Assembly (NCBI GenBank): GCA_021107755.1
Contig: JAIOSF010000002.1
Span: 62,001-126,000, forward strand
DNA length: 64,000 bases
Source: Arcobacteraceae bacterium
GTDB taxonomy: Bacteria; Campylobacterota; Campylobacteria; Campylobacterales; Arcobacteraceae
Reading direction: 5' to 3'
Shown here piece by piece: positions 17,501-26,275 of the stretch (the stretch's first letter is position 1; every line of letters starts with the position of its first letter). The notes under the pieces were generated by a model that saw nothing but the letters and a program-made list of their open reading frames with translations, was not told where the DNA came from and made no database searches. The position numbers and the translations under genes were made by a program.

Positions 17501-19226
17501 TACAAATCAATCCTTTCTCAAGCTTTATAATTTTATCACACTTTTCTACTGTACTCAATCTATGAGCTATCATAATAATAGTTTTGCTTCCACTCATATT
17601 ATCAATAGCCTTCATAACCTCTGATTCTGTTTGATTGTCAAGAGCACTTGTAGCTTCATCTAGTACTAATAGTTCTGGATTATGATAAAGAGCTCGTGCA
17701 ATACCAAGTCTTTGTCTTTGACCTCCTGAGAGTCGGACACCTCTTTCACCTATAATTGTATTGTACCCATTTTCTAATTCGGTAACAAATTCATGCACTT
17801 GTCCCATTTTTGCTACTTTTTCAACTTGTTCTATATCTATTTCCTCTTTTGCTATACCAAAAGCAATATTTGAAGCAATAGTATCATCTGCTAAAAATAT
17901 ACTTTGAGGTACATACCCTATGGAGTTTTGCCACTGACGAATATTTGATGAGTTCAATACCTTCTCATCAACCTCTACATTACCACTCGTTGCATTAAGC
18001 AACCCTAAAATAATATCTACTAAAGTACTTTTACCTGCTCCCGTAGTCCCTATTATACCAACAGTACTGTTTGCTTCTATAGTGATAGATATATCTGTTA
18101 GTGCTGAAGTTTTTGTATTTGGGTAATTGAAATTTATATTTTTTAATTTGAGTTGCTTTTGAAGCGACATTCTTTTGAAGTCATTTGATATACTTATTTC
18201 TTGTTCCGATTTTTGCTGAAGGTCTTTTAAGATAATCTCAAGAGCAGGCTGTCCAAATCTCAATGATGAAACTGATGAGTATATTATCTGAATAGCTGGC
18301 TTAAGCTTTAATGCACCAAGAGCGTAAAGTCCAAGTACTGGAAGCATGGTACCTAAATCTGCTTCATTACTCACAATAGTGTACATAGAAAGAGCCAAAA
18401 GAGAACCAAAAGCAATAACATCTACAATATACTGAGGTACTTGAGATAGTGTTGCACTTGTAGCTTGGTAGGAAGAAAACACCTCAGATGGTTTATCAAA
18501 ACTACTCAAATATACACTTTCTCTCCCTAAAATTTTGAGGTCTTTTATCCCGCCAATTGTTTCTGAAACAATTTTAAATCTTTTTTGATTTGATTCTTGA
18601 AGCTCAAGACCTATTTTGCTTAAATATTTTCTAATGATAAGATATGTTGCACTATAAAAAGTACCAAACAACACAAATAAAATAAATGCCAATATAGGGT
18701 CTACAGCAATTAAAAAACCTGTCAAAGCAATAGTCACTGTAATATATGTTACTAATTGCAATGATGGTTGCACAACTTGACCTATAAATATATCTACTTC
18801 AGATAGTATTGTTTTGGAAATTTCACTACTATTTCTTGAAAGAAAAAAGCTATAAGGCTGGTGCAAATACTTTGAAAGCAACTGTCTACTTATACTATGT
18901 CGACGCATATTAGAAAATCGTGCTGTAGCATATGTAGCTAAACTTCTAAATAGTGCACTAATTATAAGCATCACTAGTGCAAAAAAACCTAAAAATATTA
19001 AAAATGTATTTTTATTCTCAAACATAAAATAGCCATACACAAAAGCAAGGTATTTGTTATTTTCTATTACCTCTGGATTTCCAAGGACTGATAAAAAAGG
19101 CATAATAGACCCAACTCCAAGTACTTCAAAAAAAGCCATCAATACCATTATAATCAGTAGTTGTATAGCTCTTTTTCTCTCATGCACATTTAGTAATTGC
19201 CAGATTTTTTTATATGTTTGTATCAA
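17493..19226 (-). CDS. ABC transporter, membrane plus ATPase half-transporter (PglK/MsbA type, probable lipid-linked glycan flippase)
   Basis: A 577-residue half-transporter. About residues 1-320 form a six-helix membrane domain, with clear hydrophobic segments near 22-42, 68-92, 150-190 and 260-300. The ATPase half has Walker A GTTGAGKST, the signature LSGGQRQRLGIARAL, Walker B LLVLDEATSALD and the switch His in IMIAHRLSTV. The sequence type fits flippases such as PglK and MsbA that move lipid-linked saccharides across the inner membrane. Its place inside a nucleotide-sugar locus supports glycan export. A drug or peptide exporter is less likely. There is an 84-base gap to the upstream dehydrogenase gene, and its stop overlaps the legB remnant. 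Confidence 0.8.
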   Translation of the reverse strand: MIQTYKKIWQLLNVHERKRAIQLLIIMVLMAFFEVLGVGSIMPFLSVLGNPEVIENNKYLAFVYGYFMFENKNTFLIFLGFFALVMLIISALFRSLATYATARFSNMRRHSISRQLLSKYLHQPYSFFLSRNSSEISKTILSEVDIFIGQVVQPSLQLVTYITVTIALTGFLIAVDPILAFILFVLFGTFYSATYLIIRKYLSKIGLELQESNQKRFKIVSETIGGIKDLKILGRESVYLSSFDKPSEVFSSYQATSATLSQVPQYIVDVIAFGSLLALSMYTIVSNEADLGTMLPVLGLYALGALKLKPAIQIIYSSVSSLRFGQPALEIILKDLQQKSEQEISISNDFKRMSLQKQLKLKNINFNYPNTKTSALTDISITIEANSTVGIIGTTGAGKSTLVDIILGLLNATSGNVEVDEKVLNSSNIRQWQNSIGYVPQSIFLADDTIASNIAFGIAKEEIDIEQVEKVAKMGQVHEFVTELENGYNTIIGERGVRLSGGQRQRLGIARALYHNPELLVLDEATSALDNQTESEVMKAIDNMSGSKTIIMIAHRLSTVEKCDKIIKLEKGLICNE

Positions 19227-19310
19227 TGCTTAAACCTTTTTTCATTTATACATCTCTAAGCTGTTTTGACTTTTGTCATATTCTAACTTTTTATGTTCTA
19301 AACTAATCAC

Positions 19311-20555
19311 TTACAATCTACCATCTGCATAATCAAGTATTGATTTAATATCAAACACAACTTGATTATTATTATTCAACCTTAATTTTTTATAATTTTC
19401 ATGACTAACAGCTAAAACTATAGCTTCATAATTTTCATAATTAACTTCTTGTTTTAATTCTAAGTTATACTCATGTTTAACTTCATCACTATCTGCCCAG
19501 TAGTCACTTACTTCTACATCACATCCAAAGTCTTGCAATTCTCTTACAACATCAATTACTCTTGAGTTTCGAATATCTGGACAGTTTTCTTTAAAAGTGA
19601 TACCTAATACCAATACTTTACTACCTTCAATTTTATGACCTTTTTTAATCATTAGCTTTATAACTTGATTTGCTACATAGATTCCCATATTATCATTAAG
19701 TCTTCTACCTGCTAAGATAATCTCTGGATTATATCCTACTTCTTGTGCCTTATGTGTAAGATAATAGGGATCAACTCCTATACAGTGTCCACCAACTAAT
19801 CCTGGTCGAAATGGTAAAAAGTTCCATTTTGTTCCTGCGGCTTCTAGTACTGCATTTGTGTCTATATCTAACTTATTAAATATCATAGCAAGTTCATTTA
19901 CAAAAGCAATATTTATATCCCGTTGTGAATTTTCTATCACTTTTGCAGCTTCTGCTACTTTTATTGTAGGTGCAAGATGAGTACCTGCTGTAATGATACT
20001 TGCATATAATTCATTTACTTTTTTACCAACTTCTGGAGTACTTCCTGAAGTTACTTTCAGTATTTTTGTAACTGTATGTTCTTTATCTCCTGGATTTATT
20101 CTTTCAGGACTATATCCACAAAAAAAGTCTTTATTAAATTTTAATCCACTGAATTTTTCTAAAATAGGTACACAATCTTCTTCTGTTGCACCTGGATATA
20201 CAGTAGATTCATATATAACAATATCATCTTTTTTTAACACTTTTCCTATTGTTTCACTAGCTTTGATAAGTGGTGTTAAGTCAGGTTTTTTATGTTTATC
20301 TATTGGAGTTGGTACTGTTACTATATAAACATTACAATCTTTTATATCATCAACACTTAATGTAAATTGCATACCATTATTTAAGGCCTCATTTACTTGT
20401 GTTTCATTTAGCTCTAAAGTTCTATCATATCCGCTTGATAATTCATCTATTCTCCATTGAGATATATCAAATCCAACTACTTTATATTTTTCACTAAAGG
20501 CATGAGCTAATGGTAATCCAACATACCCTAATCCTATTACACAAATTTTATCCAT
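19311..20555 (-). CDS. UDP-N-acetyl-hexosamine 6-dehydrogenase (TviB/WbpO-like)
   Basis: The start is placed at the ATG at 20553-20555, giving MDKICVIGLGYVGLPLA with GGGG upstream; a longer frame reaches 20579 but lacks support. The protein has about 414 residues and three parts: an NAD domain (GLGYVG), a central helix with FVNELAMIF, and the catalytic loop GGHCIGVDPYYL, whose Cys is the nucleophile for the two-step oxidation of C6 to a carboxylate. It ends with the UDP-binding domain (GITFKENCPDIRNSRV). It resembles TviB/WbpO, which make UDP-GlcNAcA or UDP-GalNAcA, more than the shorter Ugd at 21661. It overlaps the epimerase gene by 8 bases, so the two are probably cotranslated. Confidence 0.83.
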   Translation of the reverse strand: MDKICVIGLGYVGLPLAHAFSEKYKVVGFDISQWRIDELSSGYDRTLELNETQVNEALNNGMQFTLSVDDIKDCNVYIVTVPTPIDKHKKPDLTPLIKASETIGKVLKKDDIVIYESTVYPGATEEDCVPILEKFSGLKFNKDFFCGYSPERINPGDKEHTVTKILKVTSGSTPEVGKKVNELYASIITAGTHLAPTIKVAEAAKVIENSQRDINIAFVNELAMIFNKLDIDTNAVLEAAGTKWNFLPFRPGLVGGHCIGVDPYYLTHKAQEVGYNPEIILAGRRLNDNMGIYVANQVIKLMIKKGHKIEGSKVLVLGITFKENCPDIRNSRVIDVVRELQDFGCDVEVSDYWADSDEVKHEYNLELKQEVNYENYEAIVLAVSHENYKKLRLNNNNQVVFDIKSILDYADGRL

Positions 20556-21648
20556 CGATTTTATTCCCCTCTTTATCAAATCTAAAAAAATCTAAATACC
20601 AATCTATAAATTTATCTATACCTTCTTGTACTGGTGTTGCTGGTTGGTACCCTAAATCTGAAACTAAGTCAGTTACATCTGCATAAGTTGCCGGTACATC
20701 CCCAGGTTGAATTGGCATCATATTTTTTTCTATATTTTTGCCTAGTTTATTTTCAATAGCTGTAATAAAATCCATAAGTTTAACAGGATTATTGTTTCCT
20801 ATATTATAAACTTTGTACTTCACTTGTTCTTTAGAACCGGAAGTGTCGCCATTTAATGGCAGATATGTTGGTCTAATTTCTTTTTGAGAATCAATCACTC
20901 TTATAATTCCCTCAACAATATCATCAATATAAGTAAAATCTCTTAACATTTCACCATTATTAAATACATCGATAGCTCTTCCTTCTAATGCAGCTTTAGT
21001 AAATAAGAACAGTGCCATATCAGGTCTTCCCCAAGGTCCATAGACTGTAAAAAATCGTAACCCTGTAGTTGAAATTCCAAAAAGATGTGAATATGTATGA
21101 GCCATTAATTCATTTGACTTTTTACTAGCTGCATATAAAGATATTGGATGATCTACATTGTCACTTGTACTAAATGGTAGTTTAGTATTTGAACCATATA
21201 CACTGGAACTACTTGCATAAGATAAATTTTTTACATTGTGATGTCGACAAGCTTCAAGTATATTCATAAATCCTATAATATTACTTCCCATATAAGCATC
21301 AGGATTAGTTAAACTATATCTTACACCTGCTTGAGCTGCAAGATTACAAACAGCATCAAACTTTTCAGATTCAAATAACTTAAACATAGCTTCTTTGTCT
21401 TCAAGGTTTAGTTTAATAAATTTATAATTTGAATCTGTTTTAGAAGTTAACAGTTCTCCATAAGGAATATTTTCACCTTCTTCTAAAGAGTTAATAATAC
21501 CACTTCTTTGTAGTCTACCATATTTAACATTTTGATCATAATAGTCATTTATATTATCTAATCCTACAACTTCATCACCTCTTTGCAACAATTTTATTGC
21601 TAAATGACTTCCTATAAATCCTGCTGTTCCTGTTACTAGTATTTTCAA
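20548..21648 (-). CDS. UDP-glucuronate 4-epimerase-like NAD-dependent epimerase
   Basis: A 366-residue extended SDR. It has the NAD loop LVTGTAGFIGSHLA, VVGLDNINDYYD (the adenine-binding segment typical of UDP-glucuronate epimerases), LAAQAGVRYS, SYASSSSVYGSN and ISLYAASKKSNE (YxxxK). FFTVYGPWGRPDMA and FNNGEMLRDFTYIDD follow. This pattern fits LpsL/CapI-like UDP-glucuronate 4-epimerases that make UDP-galacturonate. The partner ugd, 12 bases upstream, supplies UDP-glucuronate, and the HexNAc dehydrogenase follows downstream, so acidic sugars are a strong theme here. TviC-like activity on UDP-GlcNAcA is the alternative. Confidence 0.82.
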   Translation of the reverse strand: MKILVTGTAGFIGSHLAIKLLQRGDEVVGLDNINDYYDQNVKYGRLQRSGIINSLEEGENIPYGELLTSKTDSNYKFIKLNLEDKEAMFKLFESEKFDAVCNLAAQAGVRYSLTNPDAYMGSNIIGFMNILEACRHHNVKNLSYASSSSVYGSNTKLPFSTSDNVDHPISLYAASKKSNELMAHTYSHLFGISTTGLRFFTVYGPWGRPDMALFLFTKAALEGRAIDVFNNGEMLRDFTYIDDIVEGIIRVIDSQKEIRPTYLPLNGDTSGSKEQVKYKVYNIGNNNPVKLMDFITAIENKLGKNIEKNMMPIQPGDVPATYADVTDLVSDLGYQPATPVQEGIDKFIDWYLDFFRFDKEGNKIDG

Positions 21649-21660
21649 ATCAATTTTCCT

Positions 21661-22881
21661 TTAACTATCACTATTAAATATATCTCTTGTGTAAACTTTC
21701 TCTTTTACATCTAATATATCTTCACTTAATCTATTTGCAACTATTACATCACTGATATTTTTAAACTCATCAAGATCTTCAATTACCTTTGAATGAAAAA
21801 ACTCTTTTTCTTGTAAGACCGGTTCATAAATAACTACTTCAATACCTTTTGCTTTAATTCTTTTCATAATACCTTGAATTGCACTACTTCTAAAGTTATC
21901 ACTATCTGTCTTCATTGTAAGTCGATATATCCCTACTACTTTACACCCCTCTTTCGTTTTAACGACGGGAGTATCGGCATTTAGTGCCAGAGGTTCTAAT
22001 TTTGCTAAAATACTATCTGCTATAAAATCTTTTCTTGTGCTATTTGATTTTACAATCGCTTCTATTAAATTGGATGGTACATCTGCATAATTTGCTAAAA
22101 GTTGTTTTGTATCTTTAGGCAAACAATAACCACCATATCCAAAGCTTGGGTTATTATAGTGTTTTCCAATTCTTGGGTCTAGTCCAACTCCTTCAATAAT
22201 CTGTTTTGTATCAAGATTATGTGATTGTGCATAAGAATCTAGTTCATTAAAATACGCAACTCTCATTGCTAAATATGTATTCGCAAATAATTTAATAGCC
22301 TCTGCTTCAGTTGAATCTGTAAATAAAATATCTATATTTTCTTTTATAGCACCTTGTGCTAAAAGATTTGCAAAAACTTCTGCTCGTTTACTTTTTTCTC
22401 CTACTATTATTCTACTGGGATAAAGATTATCATATAATGCTTTTCCTTCTCTTAAAAATTCTGGTGAAAATATAATATTCTGTGTATTAAATTGTTCTTG
22501 TAAGCTTTTTGTATATCCTACAGGAATAGTAGATTTAATAATCATAACTGCACTAGGATTTATCTCTAAAACATCATGAATAACATATTCTATAGACTTT
22601 GTATTAAAATAGTTTGTTTTTGGATCATAATCTGTAGGTGTAGCTATAACAACATAATCAGCACCTTCATAAGCTTCTTTCTTATCAAGTGTTGCTGTAA
22701 AGTTTAAATTATCTTTTTTTAAATACTCTTCTATCTCTTTATCTTCTATTGGAGATGTTTTTTTATTTATCATCTCAACTTTTTGGGGAATAATATCAAG
22801 TGCTACCACCTCATTGTGTTGGGAAAGTAGGATACCATTAGAGAGTCCAACATATCCTGTACCTGCTATTGCGATCTTCAA
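21661..22881 (-). CDS. ugd: UDP-glucose 6-dehydrogenase
   Basis: A 406-residue short-type UDP-glucose dehydrogenase. The N-terminal NAD fold has [16 protein letters not shown], then [24 protein letters not shown] and [15 protein letters not shown]. The catalytic Cys is in [15 protein letters not shown]. The C-terminal UDP-binding domain has [16 protein letters not shown]. It oxidises UDP-glucose to UDP-glucuronate with two NAD+. It is the first gene of the minus-strand glycan locus. The 150-base gap to the divergent small gene at 23035 should hold its promoter; an AT-rich stretch with TATAAT-like words on the minus strand lies at about 22895-22925. Confidence 0.92.
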   Translation of the reverse strand: MKIAIAGTGYVGLSNGILLSQHNEVVALDIIPQKVEMINKKTSPIEDKEIEEYLKKDNLNFTATLDKKEAYEGADYVVIATPTDYDPKTNYFNTKSIEYVIHDVLEINPSAVMIIKSTIPVGYTKSLQEQFNTQNIIFSPEFLREGKALYDNLYPSRIIVGEKSKRAEVFANLLAQGAIKENIDILFTDSTEAEAIKLFANTYLAMRVAYFNELDSYAQSHNLDTKQIIEGVGLDPRIGKHYNNPSFGYGGYCLPKDTKQLLANYADVPSNLIEAIVKSNSTRKDFIADSILAKLEPLALNADTPVVKTKEGCKVVGIYRLTMKTDSDNFRSSAIQGIMKRIKAKGIEVVIYEPVLQEKEFFHSKVIEDLDEFKNISDVIVANRLSEDILDVKEKVYTRDIFNSDS

Positions 22882-22939
22882 ATATTAGCCTTTAAAAAAT
22901 TAAATTATATATGTATAATAAACTATATTGTACCCAATC

Positions 22940-22966
22940 TTGACTTTTACTTGCATTAGCTATAAT
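22940..22966 (+). promoter_or_regulatory. Candidate sigma-70-type promoter for the small gene at 23035
   Basis: TTGACT at 22940-22945 and a perfect TATAAT at 22961-22966 are separated by 15 bases, in the divergent intergenic region. Campylobacterota housekeeping promoters depend mainly on the -10 box, so the short spacer is not disqualifying. It is the best plus-strand promoter match in this 153-base gap. Confidence 0.45.
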
Positions 22967-23034
22967 ATTTTTATTTAAGCTAAAACTTTCCTTAAATAAA
23001 TTACAATGTATTTTAAAGCTAAAAGGTGTAAAGT

Positions 23035-23286
23035 ATGGATGCTTATAAATTTATCTCTGATGATGATGGGATTAACTTAGATATATTAGATACTCATGAT
23101 AAAACACTCTTTGAAAAAGAGAAACTTGCACAAGAGGAGCAAGTATTAAAATCTCTAAGAGAGGATTATATTTCATCTTTAAGAGAAGAGTATGATGCTG
23201 ATGAAAAACTTTTTGATGCAGTTGAAGAGCTTCTAGAAGAGTCAGATGATCAGAACAAATTACTTCAAATTCTTGATAGTCTATAA
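23035..23286 (+). CDS. Small acidic hypothetical protein
   Basis: An 83-residue protein of unknown function. It is strongly acidic (many Asp/Glu, for example ISDDDG at residues 7-12 and EELLEESDDQ near 65-74). A predicted amphipathic or coiled-coil helix runs from about residue 25 to 80, with charged repeats such as EKEKLAQEEQ. No signal peptide, Cys or membrane segment is seen. The start ATG has AAAGGTG about 10 bases upstream, and a TATAAT promoter lies about 70 bases upstream. The stop lies 3 bases from the stop of the convergent phosphodiesterase gene. It could be an adaptor or regulatory protein, but there is no direct support. Confidence 0.65.
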   Translation: MDAYKFISDDDGINLDILDTHDKTLFEKEKLAQEEQVLKSLREDYISSLREEYDADEKLFDAVEELLEESDDQNKLLQILDSL

Positions 23287-23289
23287 ATC

Positions 23290-25266
23290 TTAATACAACT
23301 TTAACTCTTCTGGTTTTCCAAAATAATACCCTTGTGAATAATCAACACCAAGTTCTTTAAGATAATCAAATATCTCTTTTGTTTCAACAAACTCAGCTAC
23401 TGTTTGGATATTTTGTTTTTTGGCAAATGTTACTATAGTTTCCACTACATTTCTACTATACTCATCATGAACAATATTTTTAATAATACTTCCATCAATT
23501 TTTAAAATATCTGGTTCAAATTTTAATAATCGTTCAAAATTAGAATATCCTGCACCAAAATCATCAATAGCTATTGAAACTCCTTGCGCTTTTACAGTTT
23601 TAATAAAACTAATTATATTATCAAAATCTTTGATATTTTCATCTTCTAATAGCTCAAATATCAATCTTTTTCTGTCATCTTTATATTGATCAAGTAGTTG
23701 ATATATTTTATCTCTAGTTGCCTCCTTTTCAATATCAATTGTTGATAGGTTAATTGAGAGTTTTGTTGTGATTGCTTTTAACATCTTAAAAGAGTTTTCT
23801 AAAACTCTATCAGTGATTTTATTATAATATATCCCTTTTTTTGATACTGATAAAAACTCATAAGGGGTTAATACTCTTCCGTTCTCATCTACAAGTCGTA
23901 CCAAAGATTCATACTTCTCAATCTCTTTTGTTTTATTATTAATAATAGGCTGAAAATAGGAAATAATATTATAACTATCAAGGGCAATTTTAACCATTTT
24001 TATCACATCAAGATTTTTTTTCGCTTCTTTTTGGTGTCTTATTGAAAAATCGTTTGAATGACATATAATCATATTTTTGTCAATCACCTCATCAAGACCA
24101 GCTTTTGCATCTTCATAGAGCATATGTTTTCCCATAGCATAGCTAAGTGAAATATTTATATCGTATTCTATCCCCTCAATATCTAAAATAGATTGTTTTA
24201 CATTATTTACAAACTCTTTAAGATAGGCATCAATTTGTACACCAGCTTTCATAAAATGGTCTAAATCTGTTAAAAGTGCGTATTTCCCATTATCAAGGTT
24301 ATAAACATTTTCAAACTTATAATCTTGTGGCAGGTATGATAAAAGTTTAAATCCAAACATTTTTTCTATTTTATCTATTGTAGTAAGATTATAAAACTTT
24401 TCTAACATCTCAAACTCTTCTATATGTACTAGAATAAGCAAGGATAAAATATTTGACTCTATCTTATCAAGAAAATGCTTTTTATCACTAAGAATTGAAC
24501 TTATATTTTGCCGTAATGCTATATACTCAACTACTTCACCCTCTTGATTTAAAATAGGGGAAATCATTGATTTTACATAATAAGATTCACCTGATTTATT
24601 CAAGTTCCTTACTATTCCATTCCATTGTTTTTTTTCCACTTTTACAGTATCCCACAACTCTTTAAAAATCTCTTTTGGTGTATCAGGATGTCTTATAATA
24701 TTATGGTTTTTTCCTAAAAGTTCATTTTTTGTATATCCAGATACTCTACAAAAATTATCATTTGCATAAGTAATTTTTCCTGCTATATCAGTTTTGGATA
24801 TGATTGAACTTTTATCTGCAATATCTTGATATTGTTTGAGTAGATTTATATTTTCTTTGTTATTTTCGTACTCTTCTCCAATTTGATATCTTTCCTCTAG
24901 ATTATTTACTTTTGTTAAAAACTCTTGATTATCAATTGGATGTGTAAAATAACCATCTGTTCCCAATTCTATATTCTTGATTAATGTTTCATACTTTGTA
25001 TCTTTTGAGAGGATCAAGATAATTATAAAAGGTCTTTTTTTTCTTATCTCTTCAATAAGCTTGAACTTTTCTTCATAGTTATTTTCTAATTCAATTAAAA
25101 CCAAATCAATATAGTTTTGATTGAATTTTGCAAGTCCATCTTCTACATTATACGCTAAAACTAAAGAACCAAAACTATCAACTAGCCACTCATCATAAGA
25201 GTGTGTCTCTTCTTTTATAAACAATAATGTCAATCGCTTTGCAAATTTGCTATATTTAATATTCAT
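23290..25266 (-). CDS. Cyclic-di-GMP phosphodiesterase: degenerate receiver, PAS, vestigial GGDEF, EAL
   Basis: A 658-residue signalling protein. Residues 1-125 have a receiver fold in which the phosphoacceptor position is Glu (about E59 in DLVLIELENN) and the usual KP lysine is His (FTHP, about H109). A PAS domain spans about 150-260 with NIIRHPDTP, typical of Aer-type redox or ligand sensors. A GGDEF-like region without the motif spans about 265-420. The C-terminal EAL domain (about 430-655) has YESLVRL in place of EAL and keeps ELLEDE, AIDDFGAGYSN, KIDGSI, VAEFVE and QGYYFG, so it is probably active. It should hydrolyse c-di-GMP. It converges on the small gene at 23035. Confidence 0.88.
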   Translation of the reverse strand: MNIKYSKFAKRLTLLFIKEETHSYDEWLVDSFGSLVLAYNVEDGLAKFNQNYIDLVLIELENNYEEKFKLIEEIRKKRPFIIILILSKDTKYETLIKNIELGTDGYFTHPIDNQEFLTKVNNLEERYQIGEEYENNKENINLLKQYQDIADKSSIISKTDIAGKITYANDNFCRVSGYTKNELLGKNHNIIRHPDTPKEIFKELWDTVKVEKKQWNGIVRNLNKSGESYYVKSMISPILNQEGEVVEYIALRQNISSILSDKKHFLDKIESNILSLLILVHIEEFEMLEKFYNLTTIDKIEKMFGFKLLSYLPQDYKFENVYNLDNGKYALLTDLDHFMKAGVQIDAYLKEFVNNVKQSILDIEGIEYDINISLSYAMGKHMLYEDAKAGLDEVIDKNMIICHSNDFSIRHQKEAKKNLDVIKMVKIALDSYNIISYFQPIINNKTKEIEKYESLVRLVDENGRVLTPYEFLSVSKKGIYYNKITDRVLENSFKMLKAITTKLSINLSTIDIEKEATRDKIYQLLDQYKDDRKRLIFELLEDENIKDFDNIISFIKTVKAQGVSIAIDDFGAGYSNFERLLKFEPDILKIDGSIIKNIVHDEYSRNVVETIVTFAKKQNIQTVAEFVETKEIFDYLKELGVDYSQGYYFGKPEELKLY

Positions 25267-25323
25267 AATATAAAATTATACTATAATAACATTAAAACTT
25301 AATATGTGAAAGGTAATAAAGTG

Positions 25324-26262
25324 ATGTTAAGAATTATTATTTATCAAAAATTATTTTTTATTATTTTTATTGTCATCTTTACTTCTGGATGTAGTAAAAA
25401 GATGGTAATATCTACTTATAGTGATATCTCTATACCTATAGCAAATATTGAGAATGTGAATACTACTATAGAGGGGAGTTCACAATTTATTGATAGTATA
25501 AACTCTTTTTTACCCGCAGAGTTTAATGGCAATGTGATACTTAATAATGACCCAACTTCCCCTTATATACTTCATATAATAGAAAACTATCTCCAAACTG
25601 CATCTAGGTCTTATGAGACTCAAGAGGAAAAAACCATCCAATATGTAGATTATGTTTTTGATTCCAAACAAAATAAAACTATACCTATAATAAAAACAAG
25701 AGATATTATCTATTTTCAAAGATGTTTAGTAACAGACTATTCTCTTAGTGCTAGTGTTACTACTAGATTTAAAAGAGAGACTATATTTGCAACAGTACAA
25801 GATGAACAGTGTTTAAAAAGAAGATTTAATCTTTTTAATAATTATGAACTTCATTCTAGAAATAGTGGTCAGTTTTATAATACTTTAGTAGAAAAACTTA
25901 CAGCAAACATCAAAAACTATCTTGTACCACATACAACAACATATAGTGTAGATATAGATGATGACATAGATGTACCAATGTCTGATATTGATGAAGAAAA
26001 TTATGAAAATATTATTTCGATGTTAGTAGATGGGATATATTCAAACGAACTATTAATTCAATTAGTAAAACTTAACAACAATTATCCAAACTCTTATTCA
26101 ATAAACTATAATTTAGGATTACTCTATGAATATATTGGACAAAATAAAAATGCCCTTTTTTATTACAAAAAGTGTTTAAATATTAAAACTACAAAAGAGA
26201 TAATAAATAGAGTCCAAACAATAAATCGGAATATAGTAAATAAGAAAAATGCACAACTATAA
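25324..26262 (+). CDS. Lipoprotein with TPR-like C-terminus, function unknown
   Basis: Start choice: the open frame extends to a GTG at 25306, but AAAGG at 25309-25313 best serves the ATG at 25324 (or GTG at 25321). The protein (about 312 residues) then begins with basic residues and a hydrophobic stretch ending in FTSGC, a lipobox, so it should be lipid-anchored facing the periplasm or outer membrane. The middle part is beta-rich with Thr/Ser/Tyr. Residues around 265-300 (NYNLGLLYEYIGQNKNALFY) look like a TPR motif. The gene lies 13 bases before the DUF748 gene and probably shares its transcript. No homologous family was recognised. Confidence 0.75.
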   Translation: MLRIIIYQKLFFIIFIVIFTSGCSKKMVISTYSDISIPIANIENVNTTIEGSSQFIDSINSFLPAEFNGNVILNNDPTSPYILHIIENYLQTASRSYETQEEKTIQYVDYVFDSKQNKTIPIIKTRDIIYFQRCLVTDYSLSASVTTRFKRETIFATVQDEQCLKRRFNLFNNYELHSRNSGQFYNTLVEKLTANIKNYLVPHTTTYSVDIDDDIDVPMSDIDEENYENIISMLVDGIYSNELLIQLVKLNNNYPNSYSINYNLGLLYEYIGQNKNALFYYKKCLNIKTTKEIINRVQTINRNIVNKKNAQL

Positions 26263-26275
26263 AAAAGGATAGAAA

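Noticed and set aside
19993-20328. 111-residue plus-strand open frame opposite the UDP-HexNAc dehydrogenase
   Set aside because: Antisense shadow; the minus-strand gene has full catalytic motifs.
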